A stretch of DNA of 64,000 nucleotides, from positions 2,294,001 to 2,358,000 of the forward strand of contig OY725502.1 of NCBI GenBank assembly GCA_963281255.1, read 5' to 3'. A program made the position numbers and the translations under genes. Below the pieces are notes generated by a model. The model did no database searches, was not told the DNA's origin, and worked only from the letters and a program-made list of their open reading frames with translations. The DNA comes from Aphrocallistes beatrix. Lineage: Eukaryota; Porifera; Hexactinellida; Sceptrulophora; Aphrocallistidae. Shown in pieces: positions 1 to 10,780 of the stretch. How positions within the stretch are numbered: the first letter of the stretch is position 1; each line of letters starts with the position of its first letter.

Positions 1-240
1 AATAGAATGTTTATATTAATATACATCAAATATGATACAACTCTCAACAAAAATGATGACTCATCACTATTATGACGTAATGATTGCGTATCAAAAATAG
101 AGAAATTTCAAATTTTGTGATTTTTCGAGTGTAATCGATTATAACAGTAAGATGAACCTACTTAGAGAGATGTTATCTACCTTATAATCAATGTGGCCCG
201 GCACCCAAAGCAGTGCATGCAAGCGAAGCGGGCTTGTTTA
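1..240 (-). repeat. R-unit repeat, partial copy cut by window edge
   Basis: This is the part of the R-unit that ends in a GC-rich tail (cgaagcgggcttgt). It shows the TGACTCA site near position 66 and a decayed CRE (TGACGTAA). The rest of the copy lies outside the window. It abuts an internally positioned start of the TTAA-type repeat at 246, which suggests the R-unit was inserted into that repeat. Confidence 0.75.
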
Positions 241-245
241 TGTGC

Positions 246-1636
246 ATCTAATCGTACTTGTTGGACAGTATTTCTTTCGATTTTTATGAGTTGACCCCTT
301 AAAGTTTAGTATACTAAAAATTGAAAAATTGTCGGGGGTTTTTCGGCGCATTCATCAATTAGTTTCTTACTTATTTGATATTTATTTAAAGCTATGGACC
401 TCACAATTGTTTAGGCCACTTTAGAGATTATAAACCACAAAAATTTATTCAAAAAAGGATTTAAAATCCAATCAAAATAGTTCTATGAGGGAGTTCATTT
501 TTAAAATGTTCGGGAAATGGCCGCTGTGATATTAGCTATTGTTCTAAAATAGAATTCTGATTATATTTTTTTAAAATTGTTCACCATTTGCCCGTAAGTT
601 AGCGTATATTATAGGTACAGTTCGGACATTATACCTCTCTATGGTCCGGGAAAAGGTCGATGTCAAATCTTAAAAACTATTTAAGATATATAGTCAATTA
701 TTTTCTTAAATGAAAGTATATATATGATTCTTTGATAATAATCGTACAACGTCCTATGTAATGTTAAGTTTTTTTTTTACATTTTTATCACGTGATGACG
801 TAACATTTTTCGAAAATCCTAACTTGAAAACTAAAAGTCGTCGACTCTCGCTCTAACTTCCTAATATACTTTTTAGAAGCTCTTTATTCATTCTAAACCG
901 ATGGATTCTATTTTGCAGTAGAGTATTAATTATATTTCCCAATTGATTCAAAATATTCGAGGGTTAGGGGTCTCAAGAAAATTTGTGGATTTTCACTATG
1001 CTTTTGATATTTTGACGAAAATTTGTTAGAATATATCAAAATTCATCAGTATAAATGCGATTAAATGCCCATGAATGCTTTTATTTATCCTTAATAGCTC
1101 AATTTTACACCATTCTTAACATTAAAACTTTAAATCCCTATATCCCGGGACTTTAAAATTTCAAAATTGACCGTCTTTAAAACAAAAAGAGTCAAAATTG
1201 GTTTGAGATAGAAGGCTGAAATTAGTTGTTCATTATCATTGTGCAATACACGTAGGACCACTCGATTTTCGAGATCTTATAAATTGCTGATTTTATTGCT
1301 GATTTCCAAAAAAACTGGCATTTTCCCCGTTTTTGGCAATTTTTTCAAACCCGTATAAAATTAGAAATTTTGGTTATTTTAACTTTTGTCCCATGCGATA
1401 GTAAATATGATAAACAAAAAAATGGAGGATTGTCTACCATTAGGATGTGCTAGCGAAAAACGGAAAAATCAACTTTGAGACGCTGTAACTCAAAAACTAG
1501 AAATGCGAACCAAAAACGGTTTGGCATGCCTCAATATTTTTTAATTGCACTACGTGCCCACGTTTAACATCTTATATATCTCTCAACTTAATATATGCTG
1601 TAAGCCAAACCTAAGGATTTTTAGCGGGCGGTATCC
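246..1636 (+). mobile_element. TTAA-flanked repeat element, copy A (left end missing)
   Basis: This aligns over its whole length with the complete copy at 51531-53432: same start after 'catctaatcgtacttgtt', same order of AT-rich blocks, same end GGGCGGTATCC followed by TTAA. About 90 bp of the left end is missing where the R-unit copy at 1-240 adjoins. It has no coding capacity. TTAA targets are known for piggyBac and Kolobok elements; assignment to either is inference. Confidence 0.7.
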
Positions 1637-1640
1637 TTAA

Positions 1641-2616
1641 GAGCGTAAATACCTATGGATAATTGCTAAGTTTGTCTAAATCACACCCTAGTTGGTTACC
1701 AGTATGAAGTTTATGCCTATTGCCAAACTAGTAGATACTAATTTTGGCCCCCTGCCATTCAATCAGTTTTATGAATTTATTCTCAAAATGGACAACAGTG
1801 GTGCGCCAAAGACCATCTCTATGTGGTTAAAATGGCTAACAGCATTCATACTTGTGCTGTGATCAAATGATAGAGGAGGTATTGTAGTTGTCGAGATAAC
1901 CTATTGAATCGTATATAGACCAGTGGCAATCCTAGGGAGGGAATTTTGCTGCGGATACAAAACCATGGCCCCTGTTCCTGGCCCGTGATATTAAGAATCG
2001 ATTGCCCGGGGCTGGTCTCGGATTTTTGCCTCCCGGTGGGCTCTGCATTTTTGCCTCGGGGCTGACAGATTAAATTGCACCTGTTAATTCAGTTTACCTG
2101 AACGCAGGGTTGGATTTCGTTTTTTAGAACAACTGAGAGTCAAAAACGATGAAGTAACTCTACTATTGGCTAGTGGCTATTGGTAACTAAAAAATATTTC
2201 CTCATACTATTTTGTTGTCTCTTAAAATTTTCTCAAACTTTACAAGGATATTATTTTATGCATATGAAGCCATCTTCATGCAAAGTATTGAGTTCATAAT
2301 AGGTAATACGTATATGAAAATGTGTGTACTGTTTGATTGGACATGTAGAGGTTATTTAATTTGGAATTGGTGTACTAACTTTATTCATGTAATGCGAAGA
2401 TGACATATTTCATTCGTCGCTCTTCTTAGCTGTCAAATAACTTTCCCTTCTACTAGTTCCTTGATTTAAAGAATAGCATCGTCAACAAGGATAATATTTT
2501 CAGAATTAGTGTTGAAGGTTGTTGAAGAATATACCTTCACAAAAGATTTCCTCGATTGCATAAGCAGCTGTACTGATCATGATTGCTTTTTCATCATCTA
2601 CTCTGGTTCAAGTAAA
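1641..2616. other. No gene seen; GC-richer block at 1920-2090
   Basis: Mostly AT-rich sequence with no credible reading frame. The block at about 1920-2090 is richer in G and C, begins with CAGTGGCAATCC (hAT-like end) and holds repeated 'cccgggg/cctcggggct' words. No matching right end was found, so it is not called as an element. Confidence 0.5.
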
Positions 2617-2648
2617 TTCTTACTATTAAAACTCGATTAATGTGTATA
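2617..2648 (+). repeat. Left terminal inverted repeat of an R-unit MITE
   Basis: Matches the terminal repeat of the complete element at 43103 (TCTTACTATTAAAACTCGAT here) and runs into a TATA stretch, where the Ginger-like transposon at 2649 is inserted. Confidence 0.75.
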
Positions 2649-2814
2649 TGTTACAGTCAATGTGTAAATCAGTCAATTTGTAAATTGACTGAAATTTCCA
2701 GTCAATTTATAAATTGACTGATTCACTTAGGCAATTTACAAATTGACTAGAATTTTCAGGCAATTTACAAATTGACTGAATCATTGGTTAATTTATTTGA
2801 CAGATTGACTGAAT
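2649..2814 (+). repeat. Left terminal inverted repeat of Ginger-like element
   Basis: A 166-bp arm matching the complement of 6884-7050 with only a few differences. It contains repeated near-perfect palindromes of the type CAGTCAATTT-gt-AAATTGACTG (2670-2691, 2699-2720), plus decayed versions starting GGCAATTTACAAATTGACT. Such arrays are typical transposase-binding repeats; that role is inference. Confidence 0.85.
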
Positions 2815-2904
2815 CATGAATTGAATTTATTGATATCAATATATTGCATTAACAGCTTATGACAACATTATGTTGAGTCCATAACGTTTACATATCGTTT
2901 CCAT

Positions 2905-4384
2905 TCAGATCTTGTTGGGGCAAGTCATACTGGCGTGACACTTGCTATTACATTTAAGTCCAGCCTTGAAACATTTGCATTTGTTAGATTTGCATTGTTT
3001 GCCACTTTGTGTACAATTACACTTGAAAATCCTTGTCCACCACACTTAGACCCTTGTTGAACAGCTTGTCGCAGACCTATTTCTTTGTCTGTGGAGAAAT
3101 CGTTCACACTGTACAGCGGATGGGGACACAAATCAAATTGATTTCGGCTGTAAGATCCTTTCAGGATTCCTGCACAGACTGCTATACGGTACATGTCATT
3201 TTCATTTCTGTCTAGAATTACACCCATGATGTTTCGAGGATCACCTCTACCGCGATCCACTAAAGGGATTGGAATAACTACATTGTCTCCAGAGTTTTCA
3301 GCAACCTGCTCAAGACGACTTCGTTTCAACATGCGTTCTCCTGAGCTATCTGTCCATCAGCTGCTCTCTTACGGTTGAGCTGAATGTTGTCATGCCGTAT
3401 TTGGATTGCGGTTTCCTGAGACGAATGAGCAGATGAAGATGTGGGAGAAGTAGCATCTGAGGGATCAGGTGACGTGTCTTCTTGTGTAGGGAAATTTGGA
3501 AAAACTGGGGTCCGGTCACCTGAAGAGACTTGAGAGGGGTCAAATTGCTGATAAGCAATCATCAGATCGTCTTCGGACACAAGGCGTTCTAAGAATTCAC
3601 TTGGAAGGGATGCTGAACGTAGTCCAACTTGTGCATCACGTCCAAACAGGGCCTTGAAAGGGGATTGTTTAATTCCAGAATGGTAACTGTTGTTCTTCAG
3701 CAGCACGTTTGGAAGTCAAAGGGCGTAATACGCAGTACTTTGTTAAGTGGTCTTGATAAACCATAATCCAGCGATACGATCCATTGCACATAGACTGCAT
3801 GTCAATGAGGTCAATCTGAACACGGGAACCATAGTCTTTAGACAGAATTGGCTTCACAATAACACCCTTGGTAGTGGCACGCTTACGTTTCTGTTGACAT
3901 TGAACACATAGAGATTTGTAGAGCTCAATGGAGTCACGAGTGATGTTTGCATATTTGTTCAAAGCTTTAGTCATCTTGTCTCGACCGCCATGGCCGCATG
4001 CAACATGGGCGCGTTTAATGATGTCGAACATATCATCTATGTGAGCAAAGTAAACAAGTTCTTGGGAGCCTCCACTTTGCTTTCGAATTAACTTCTCAAC
4101 ATCACCACACTGAAGAATTTCGTACCTGTAAAATATATAAAATATGTCAACTAATCGATGCCAGTGCCATGAATCGGGTTCTAAATGTGGAACCAATAAT
4201 TATTGTTCACATACCTGCCAAGGATATAGTACTGCCTGTTAGACTTCTTTTCGGTGGCAGATGCAACTTTGATTTCTTCAAGCAACAAAAAATACTCGTC
4301 TTTTGTCATCAACGATGATTTTGTATCAGAGCTTTTTCGTTTCAACATCTCCTCACGGAAAGCAAGTTCTATAGTGTCCGCCAT
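2905..4384 (-). pseudogene. KRBA2-type / Ginger integrase pseudogene
   Basis: DDE integrase that would have moved the element. It starts at the ATG whose complement ends at 4384 (MADTIEL). Exon 1 (4215-4384) is joined to the next exon at 4125 through an 89-bp GT..AG intron, in phase. An HHCC zinc-binding region follows (CGHGGRDKM, CVQCQQKRK). The core begins with the first catalytic Asp (QIDLIDMQ). At about 3690 the reading passes straight from SKRAAEE to the motif YHSGIKQSP. The stretch between, which in related integrases carries the second Asp and the Glu, is missing, and the frame changes. Two further one-base shifts lie near 3330 and 3028. After the last one, the other frame gives a Cys-rich tail (KCKCFKAGLKC) ending at TGA 2905. 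Family identity is recognised from memory of KRBA2-like proteins. Confidence 0.8.
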
Positions 4385-4812
4385 CTCAAAGAGTTATAAG
4401 GATTTCATATAGCATTGCCTTATATAGTCTTTGATTGGTTGTTGTTATTAAGAACACACTACTTTCAGTCAGGTTTCTCATATACATTACACTGAGCAAC
4501 AGCATTTTTACATAAAGTATCCCGTTGACTTTTTCTAAGTAATGACTATCCTCTGAGGCCAAAAACACCATCCAATTGTGCCCATTACGTCCAGATCTTT
4601 TGATATTTGAATTTTCGGAGTTTGTCAAAAATCTCATCTTAGCTAATATTCTCAAGTTGTAACAGCATAATTTGTGGTCGAAATTATTACATTCACTATT
4701 GAACTCAATAGGACATACCATCAAGAAGTAGTTAATTAAGCTAGGTTTCCAATAATTATTGTGCATTTGTATATTTCAATAACATGTATTTATATTTTAG
4801 CGTAATTGCTTT

Positions 4813-6531
4813 ATGGCAACTTCAAGGAGAAGAAAATGTTCTAATGACCCGGATAGTTTCTGCTATATTTGTGGGGAGTTAATATTCCCAAAACAGAAAC
4901 GGGAAATAAATGATACTGTTCGAAATTTATACCATGCGTATTTGGGGATGCAGTTGGGCGACCAAGATAAAGATTGGGCACCACATATAGTTTGTCAGAA
5001 ATGCTTCATTAATCTAATAACTGGTCACGTAGCAAGCTAAAGTCCTTGCCATTTGGAATTCCTATGATATGGAGGGAACCGACAAATCATATTGATGATT
5101 GCTATTTCTGTGTGGTCAAAACACTAGGTTTCAATCAAAAGAATAAATCGAGAATACAGTATCCCCTATACCTTCCGCAATAAGGCCGGTTCCGCATTGT
5201 GATGAAATCCTGGTTTCAGTTTTTGAAAAACCTCGACTAGAACCTGTAATAACTGATTGTTATAATTTTTACCTGATCCGGATCCAGAAAATAGTTATGA
5301 TGTGGAGTCACCTGAGTACAGTAGAGATGAAGACTTTATCAATAAGAAATCACTTCAAACATTTAACCAGGAAGAGTTAAATGACTTGGTTCGTGACCTT
5401 GCTTTATCAAAGGCTGCTTCCGAGCTACTAGCATCTAGGCTTCACCAGAAGAATTTGTTGTCTCCACTCACCAAGATTTCATATTATCGTCATAGAGAGG
5501 AGGACTTCCTACCATATTTTGCTCAACGTGAAAATTGTGTCTACTGTTGTGACATTGAGGGTCTGTTGAAAGAACTTGGTCTGAAAACGTATGATGCTAA
5601 CGAATGGAGACTCTTTATTGATAGCTCCAAAAGAAGTTTAAAAGTTGTTTACTTCATAATGGTAATTTGTTTGGTTCAATACCCCTTGCTCATTCTGTGA
5701 CATTAAGAGAGAAATATGAGAATGTCAATCTTGTTTTACAACTAATTAACTACGATCAGCATAAGTGGATCATTTGTGTCGATCTAAAAATGGTTTGCTT
5801 CCTTCTCGGGCAACAAAGTGGGTACACAAAATATCCTTGTTTTTTGTGTATGTGGGATAGCAGAGCGAAGAATGAACATTGGGTTAGAAAAGAGTGGCCG
5901 AAAAGAGAAAATTTGATCGTTGGTAGTGCTAATGTGATTAATGAAGCACTGGTGGAGCGGGAAAAGATTGTTTTCCCACCTTTGCATATTAAACTCGGGT
6001 TAATTAAGCAATTTGTAAAAGCTCTTAACAAGGACGGATATTGTTTTAAATACCTTCGCTCACGATTCCACCGGCTGAGCGATGAAAAGGTCAAATCTGG
6101 TATCTTCAACGGGCCAGATATTCGAAAATTGATGATTGATCCGGAATTCACTTCGTTTATGATGGATACTGAGTATGATGCATGGCAAGCCTTTGTCTCG
6201 GTTGTGAAAGGCTTCTTAGGTAATAGAAGAGACTATAATTACGTGAATTTGGTCAATCGTTTGCTTGAAGGTTTTCATAAGTTGGGATTGTAATATGAGC
6301 ATCAAAGTTGATTTTTTACATAGCCACTTGGATGCATTCCCAGCAAACCTTGGAGACGTCTCGGATGAGCAGGGTGAACGGTTTCATCAGGATATTCAAA
6401 CGATGGAAGAGCGTTACCAAGGAAGGTATGACACAAAGATGTTGGCAGACTACTGTTGGAGCCTGAAGCGGGATTGTGTTGATGTTCAATACACGAGAAA
6501 ATCTCATAAAAGGAAGTTCTTGGATTCCTAA
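4813..6531 (+). pseudogene. Companion gene of unknown function in the Ginger-like element
   Basis: I recognise this as a protein family dispersed in arthropod and other invertebrate genomes and annotated there only as uncharacterised. The start ATG at 4813 gives MATSRRRKCSNDPDSFCYIC, with a Cys-rich N-terminus (FCYICGE, CQKC). Later segments follow in other frames: LPFGIPMIWREPTNH near 5045, NQEELNDLVRDLALSKAA near 5380, YPCFLCMWDSRAKNEHW near 5840, and VSDEQGERFHQDIQ near 6360, ending at the stop at 6531. Frame changes occur near 5010, 5165, 5270, 5645 and 6290. Conserved acidic sites (LFIDSS, CVDLKM, EQGERFH) and a CxxC..H insertion could belong to an RNase H-like nuclease, but that is only a suggestion. 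It lies head-to-head with the integrase gene inside the same inverted repeats. Confidence 0.7.
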
Positions 6532-6883
6532 ATGTAGTTTCTCATGAATTTTCTAGAATAACACATGATATATGTCATTTTGTATGTAGAGGTATGTAGA
6601 AACAAGAAATATAGTATGTTAGAGCATATTTACACCTATAATTTTAATGTTGGGAACAGTAAATTTAATCACTTTAATTAATGTCAAAATGGATTTTTCT
6701 AAAACAGGTTATGTTCTATAATAAAAAATCCTTACTTGATGGCCATAAATGGATGCTTTTTTTAACCTCAGCGCAAAGAATTGTGTAAGAAATATCGGAT
6801 AAACAAGTTTGTGTACGGAAAAAATATAATTCTGTAGACATGTGTTATCTATTGATTCTATTCATAATTTCTATTCATAAGTT

Positions 6884-7050
6884 ATTCAGTCAATCTGTCA
6901 AATAAATTAACCAATGATTCAGTCAATTTGTAAATTGCCTGAAAATTCTAGTCAATTTGTAAATTGCCTAAGTGAATCAGTCAATTTATAAATTGACTGG
7001 AAATTTCAGTCAATTTACAAATTGACTGATTTTACACATTGACTGTAACA
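6884..7050 (-). repeat. Right terminal inverted repeat of Ginger-like element
   Basis: Mirror of the left arm with the same palindrome order, ending CTGTAACA next to TATA. High identity between the arms implies a fairly recent insertion relative to the damage in the genes. Confidence 0.85.
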
Positions 7051-7064
7051 TATATATATATATA

Positions 7065-7542
7065 CAGTGCCCGGACAAAAGTATTCGACCACCACAGAAA
7101 CTGCCATACGAATAGTGTTAAAGTGGGTCTATTCATAAAGGAATATGTTCTCAAACTGTAAGGAATACTCTATTTTTTATTTCAATTTCGTAAACTACAC
7201 ATTCTAATTACTCATAATTGATAGCCTCAGCTTAATTACTAACTGCCAAGTTAATAAATATCAACATTTGCTACTTGATGCTACTTGTCCCAAGTCACAG
7301 CCATTATATATGATGGCGTTTAGTGACACAAAGTGGCATAGGTTCATAATTTTCAACATAAGAATAGGTAATTGATTTGAAACTCTCAATTATGAGTAAT
7401 TAGAATGTGTAGATTGCGAATTCGAACTAAAAAATAGAGTATTTTCTACTGTTTAGGGACATGTTCCTTTTTAAAAAGATCTAATTTAATACTATTTGTA
7501 TGTAAGTTTTCGTGGTGGTCGAATACTTTTGTACGGGCATTG
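7065..7542. mobile_element. Tc1/mariner-type MITE, copy A
   Basis: A 478-bp element with imperfect inverted repeats of about 160 bp beginning CAGTGCCCGGACAAAAGTAT, flanked by TA on both sides. The end sequence 'CGGACAAAAGTATT' is shared with copies at 8661, 36176, 47586 and 49084. It has no coding capacity. TA targets and ends of this kind are typical of Tc1-like elements. Confidence 0.8.
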
Positions 7543-7548
7543 TATATA

Positions 7549-7703
7549 CAGTCGACTCCGCTTAATAGGGCCACATCGGTCAGAGGACATTTTGCCCCGA
7601 TTAAGCGGAGGACCCTATTAACCGAAAATATTTTGTATTAGCTTCTATGTGTGAGAGCTATTCCGGTCCAGCCAAAAGTGGCCCGATTAAGCGGAGTCGA
7701 CTG
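7549..7703. mobile_element. pogo-type MITE (CAGTCGACTCCGCTTAAT ends)
   Basis: A 155-bp element with inverted ends CAGTCGACTCCGCTTAAT and its complement, flanked by TA, lying within the same (TA)n tract as its neighbours. Related copies are at 10177-10364 and 22690-22822. The ends resemble pogo/Tigger elements. Confidence 0.8.
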
Positions 7704-7715
7704 TATATATATATA

Positions 7716-8173
7716 TGTAACGAATTGATTGAAGAAACTGCCGGTCATAGAAAGCTGATTTTTGGCATGTGTAGGTCTTTTGGATATGGCTCCACTTAGT
7801 TCTGAGCTCAGATTAAAATGTCGATTCATCATAGAATTATGACGTCATTGTCACCTTTTTTATAATTAGAAATTTCAGTTATTTGACCCTAACTCAGCCA
7901 TTTTAGGTTATAGAAGGCTGATATTTTAATTAAATGTGTATATTAATATACCTCACATATGATATAACTATCATCGAAACATGATGACTCATCACTCTGT
8001 TATAACGTCATTATGCATCAAAAAATTTTAAAATTGACAAATTTGGTGATTTTTCGTGCGATATCGATTATAACAGTAGGACTAACTTATTTAGAGTTGT
8101 TGAGCCGCCCAAAGGCCACTCAGGCGGACACAAAGTGTCCGCCAGCCGCGCATTCAATCGAAGCGCGTTTGTT
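7716..8173 (-). repeat. R-unit repeat, near-complete copy
   Basis: Runs from TGTAACGAATTGATTGAAG to the GC-rich tail ending gcgcgtttgtta. It contains a CRE palindrome TGACGTCA at 7840-7847, a TGACTCA site, a mutated second CRE (TAACGTCA) and the short hairpin GCGGACACAAAGTGTCCGC near the tail. Confidence 0.8.
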
Positions 8174-8660
8174 ATTTTTAAATGCAAAATGATATAAAAT
8201 ATCCAAAATCATCAAAAAGACCTCCGAATTTATTGAGAATTGAACAGACTACTAGATGCATAGAATAATGCATTAACGTTTATAATGATAGTCGAAGATT
8301 CCGGTTATATATTCCATTTAGTTTCATGTTATTTTGTATATCGTTTGCTTAGTGGTCAACCGCTCTGGACATCATAAACCTCGTCCTCACACAAATGTAC
8401 TAGACTTACCGTTAAGGGGGTCTGCGTTAGGATGATGTCAGCGGGGAAGAAAATTAGGGGCTAATTAGCGAGCCTATGACAGCTATGTGTAACAAATGAA
8501 ACAATTATATGGTCGTGATGAAATGATATAAAAGATTGTTTTACAATTGTCAAATGCTTCAGAAAAGTATTTCATAATCATCGGTTTTTCGTTATTCTGT
8601 CATTTGTGTCTTCCATTTAGTGTAATATTGAAACACTACAAACATAAATGATAGAACATA
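8174..8660. other. No feature seen
   Basis: AT-rich sequence without a credible reading frame or recognisable repeat end. The expected right terminal repeat of the R-unit MITE is not found after 8173. Confidence 0.4.
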
Positions 8661-9129
8661 CTCTAATCGGACAAAAGTATTTGAAAGTCTTACTATTTTC
8701 CATCATAAAAAGTTATAAAGTGGGTTTATTCATGAGTGAAATGTAATCAAACTGTTACAGATATTGTAATTTCGATTTCAAATTCATATTCTACACATTC
8801 GAATTACTCAAGTTAGATGGCTCTATTGATGTATTCATTTCCAAGGCTAAGATGCACCGAACTGTGCCACTCCTCGTCATCATGTCTAATGGTAATGGGA
8901 CTGAAAAGTGGTACAAAGTGACATAAATTGATAATAATTCAACTTATGAATGAATATGGCAATAGAAGGCTTCAAACCTGAGTAATTCTAATGTGTAGAA
9001 TATGAATTTGAAATCGAAATTCCAGTATCTGTCACAGTTTGATTACGCTTCTCCCCATGAATCGACCCACTTTATGACTAATTATGATGGAAAATAGTAA
9101 GGATTTCAAATACTTTTGTCCGGTTAGAG
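8661..9129. mobile_element. Tc1/mariner-type MITE, copy B
   Basis: A 469-bp element with ends CTCTAATCGGACAAAAGTAT and the complement, flanked by TA. Long inverted arms include a block about 90 bp in from each end that corresponds to copies A and C ('acattcgaattactcaa'). It has no coding capacity. Confidence 0.8.
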
Positions 9130-9309
9130 TATACACATGATTACATAAAAAGATAAGTATTTACGTATACGTTGAAACGTGATGCATTCCAAGCCGAAGC
9201 ACATTTCACTTTGGAACACATCAGGCCCCCAAACCCGAATGAACAAGAGGGTCAAATATTTTCATTTAAATTCTCGAATATTAGTAGAACTACTATATGA
9301 TTTTTTCTC

Positions 9310-9675
9310 TTTTGTCCGAATTGTTTGAAGAATTGGCAAGTCATAGAGATATGAGAATTGCCACGGAGGTGTAAATTGATGAGTCTATGATTAATTACGA
9401 AGAAATTTTAACACCTTTTCTATATAATATATATGGCTGCACTCTCTCAATTGAGATCATTGTACGAATTTGCAATAGACTGTCCTTGTTATTAAAATGA
9501 TTTTTGCTTGCTCATTTCCGGTTAAGTCATTTTGGGCGGGGAAGCCATAGAAATGTGGGGTCCAAGCTATAAATAGAATGGACCCCAGGTCATTGATAGG
9601 TTTTAATAATACTTTAAAACAATAACTTATATAGATATCTTAATTTTATTATAGTGTATAGAAATAAAAAAGGTT
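9310..9675 (+). repeat. S-family repeat, copy 1 (interrupted)
   Basis: Aligns with 46862-47165 from 'tgtccgaattg.ttgaagaattggcaag' to 'agtgtatagaaataaaaaagg'. Its first 60 bp resemble the start of the R-unit, so the two families are probably related. A roughly 105-bp insertion at 9500-9605 is absent from the other copy. Confidence 0.6.
9500..9605 (+). repeat. Short inserted repeat, copy 1 of an inverted pair
   Basis: The core 'ccggttaagtcattttgggc' and the following 'ggggaagccatagaaatgtg' recur in inverted orientation at 9890-10013. Comparison with 47080-47110 shows that this block is an insertion into the S-family repeat. Confidence 0.6.
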
Positions 9676-10163
9676 TTCCTACTGTTATAATCGATATCGC
9701 ACGAAAAATCACCAAATTTATCAATTTTTAAAAATTTGATGAGTAATGATGATGTCATAACAAAGTGATGATTCATCATTTTTTGATGATAGTTGTATCA
9801 TATGTGAGGTATGTTTGTATACAGATTCTATTATAATTTCATCCTTCTATCTCCTTAATGGCTGAGTTATACTCGAATAACTGTATTGCTTAATACCTTA
9901 AATTACCTGTGGTCATTTCTATTTATAGCAAAGACCCCACACTTCTAAGGTTTCCCCGCCCAAAATGACTTAACCAGAAATGAGTTAGAAAAATTCTAGC
10001 GCCATTTAAGGGATATTATTAATTAATAACTTTTCAAAATGTGACAATGACGTCATAATTCCATGATGAGTCGACATTTTGCTCTGAGCTCAGAACTTAG
10101 TGGAGTCATAGCCAAAAATCTGCTTTCTGTGCCTGGCAATTTCTTCATTCAATTCGTTACAGA
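9676..10163 (+). repeat. R-unit repeat, left-truncated, with insertion
   Basis: Matches the R-unit from the 'ctactgttataatcgatatc' region to 'ttcgttacagatatat'. The GC-rich tail is missing. The first CRE is mutated to TGATGTCA and the AP-1 site to TGATTCA; the second CRE at 10048-10055 is perfect. A short repeat is inserted at 9890-10013. Confidence 0.75.
9890..10013 (-). repeat. Short inserted repeat, copy 2 of an inverted pair
   Basis: Complement of the 9500-9605 core (tttccccgcccaaaatgact). It interrupts the R-unit between 'ttgcttaa' and 'taacttttcaaaatgtgac', which are contiguous in the copies at 20428 and 43152. Confidence 0.6.
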
Positions 10164-10176
10164 TATATAGTATATA

Positions 10177-10364
10177 CAGTCGACTCCGCTTAATAGGGTC
10201 ACATCGGTCAGAGGACATTTTGCACCGATTAAGCGGATAACCTTATTAACCGAAAATAATTTATATTAGCTTCTATGTGTGAGAGCTATTCTGGTCCTGC
10301 CAAAAGTGACCCGATTAAGCGGTTGACCCGATTAAACCGTGACCCTATTAAGCGGAGTCAACTG
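10177..10364. mobile_element. pogo-type MITE, second copy
   Basis: A 188-bp element with ends CAGTCGACTCCGCTTAATAG and complement (one base changed: GTCAACTG), flanked by TA inside the (TA)n tract that follows the R-unit. It differs from the 7549 copy by an internal duplication of the 'gacccgattaa' word. Confidence 0.8.
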
Positions 10365-10385
10365 TATATATACGTACATATATAA

Positions 10386-10412
10386 ACATTAATCGGGTTT
10401 TAATTGTAAGGA
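10386..10412 (-). repeat. Right terminal inverted repeat of an R-unit MITE
   Basis: Reads cattaatcgggttttaattgt then aagga, the complement of the terminal repeat at 43103. It closes the MITE whose R-unit lies at 9676-10163. Confidence 0.7.
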
Positions 10413-10780
10413 TACAAGTGCGCTTCTCTTGTTTACGGTCTGCGGCTGGCGGGCACTTTAAGTCCGCCGGAAGTTCCCTTTGGGCGCCTGGGGTGGCATT
10501 GGTTAATTATAAGGGAGGTAACAGCTCTAAATACTTCTGTCCAACTGTTATAAATGATATCACACAAAAAACCACCAAATTTGACAATTTTTAAAATTTT
10601 GCTGCGTAATGATGACGTCATAACAGAGTGATGAGTCATCATCTTTTCATAATAGTTATATCATTTGTGAGGTATATTAATATACACATTCTATTAAAAT
10701 TTCAGCCTTCTATCACCTAAAATGGCTGATTTATGGTCGAAAAACAGAAATTTCTAATTATAAAAAATTTATGTTACAAT
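10413..10780 (+). repeat. R-unit repeat, truncated copy
   Basis: Begins directly after the preceding terminal repeat with the GC-rich tail (acaagtgcgcttctc). It carries CRE TGACGTCA at 10613-10620 and TGAGTCA at 10632-10638, and stops after 'tttctaattataaaaaattt', so about a third of the unit is missing. Confidence 0.75.

Larger units (their letters stand above)
2649..7050. mobile_element. Complete Ginger-like DNA transposon with two opposing genes
   Basis: The element is 4402 bp and bounded by near-identical 166-bp terminal inverted repeats that begin TGTTACAGTCAATGTG and end in the complement. Both sides are flanked by TATA, fitting a 4-bp target duplication. Ginger elements are known for TGTNR termini, 4-bp duplications and a retrovirus-like integrase, and all three are seen here. 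The integrase gene reads leftward (2905-4384). A gene of unknown function reads rightward (4813-6531). The two share a 428-bp divergent intergenic region. Both genes are frameshifted, so the copy is dead. About 350 bp between 6532 and 6883 holds no gene. Confidence 0.8.
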
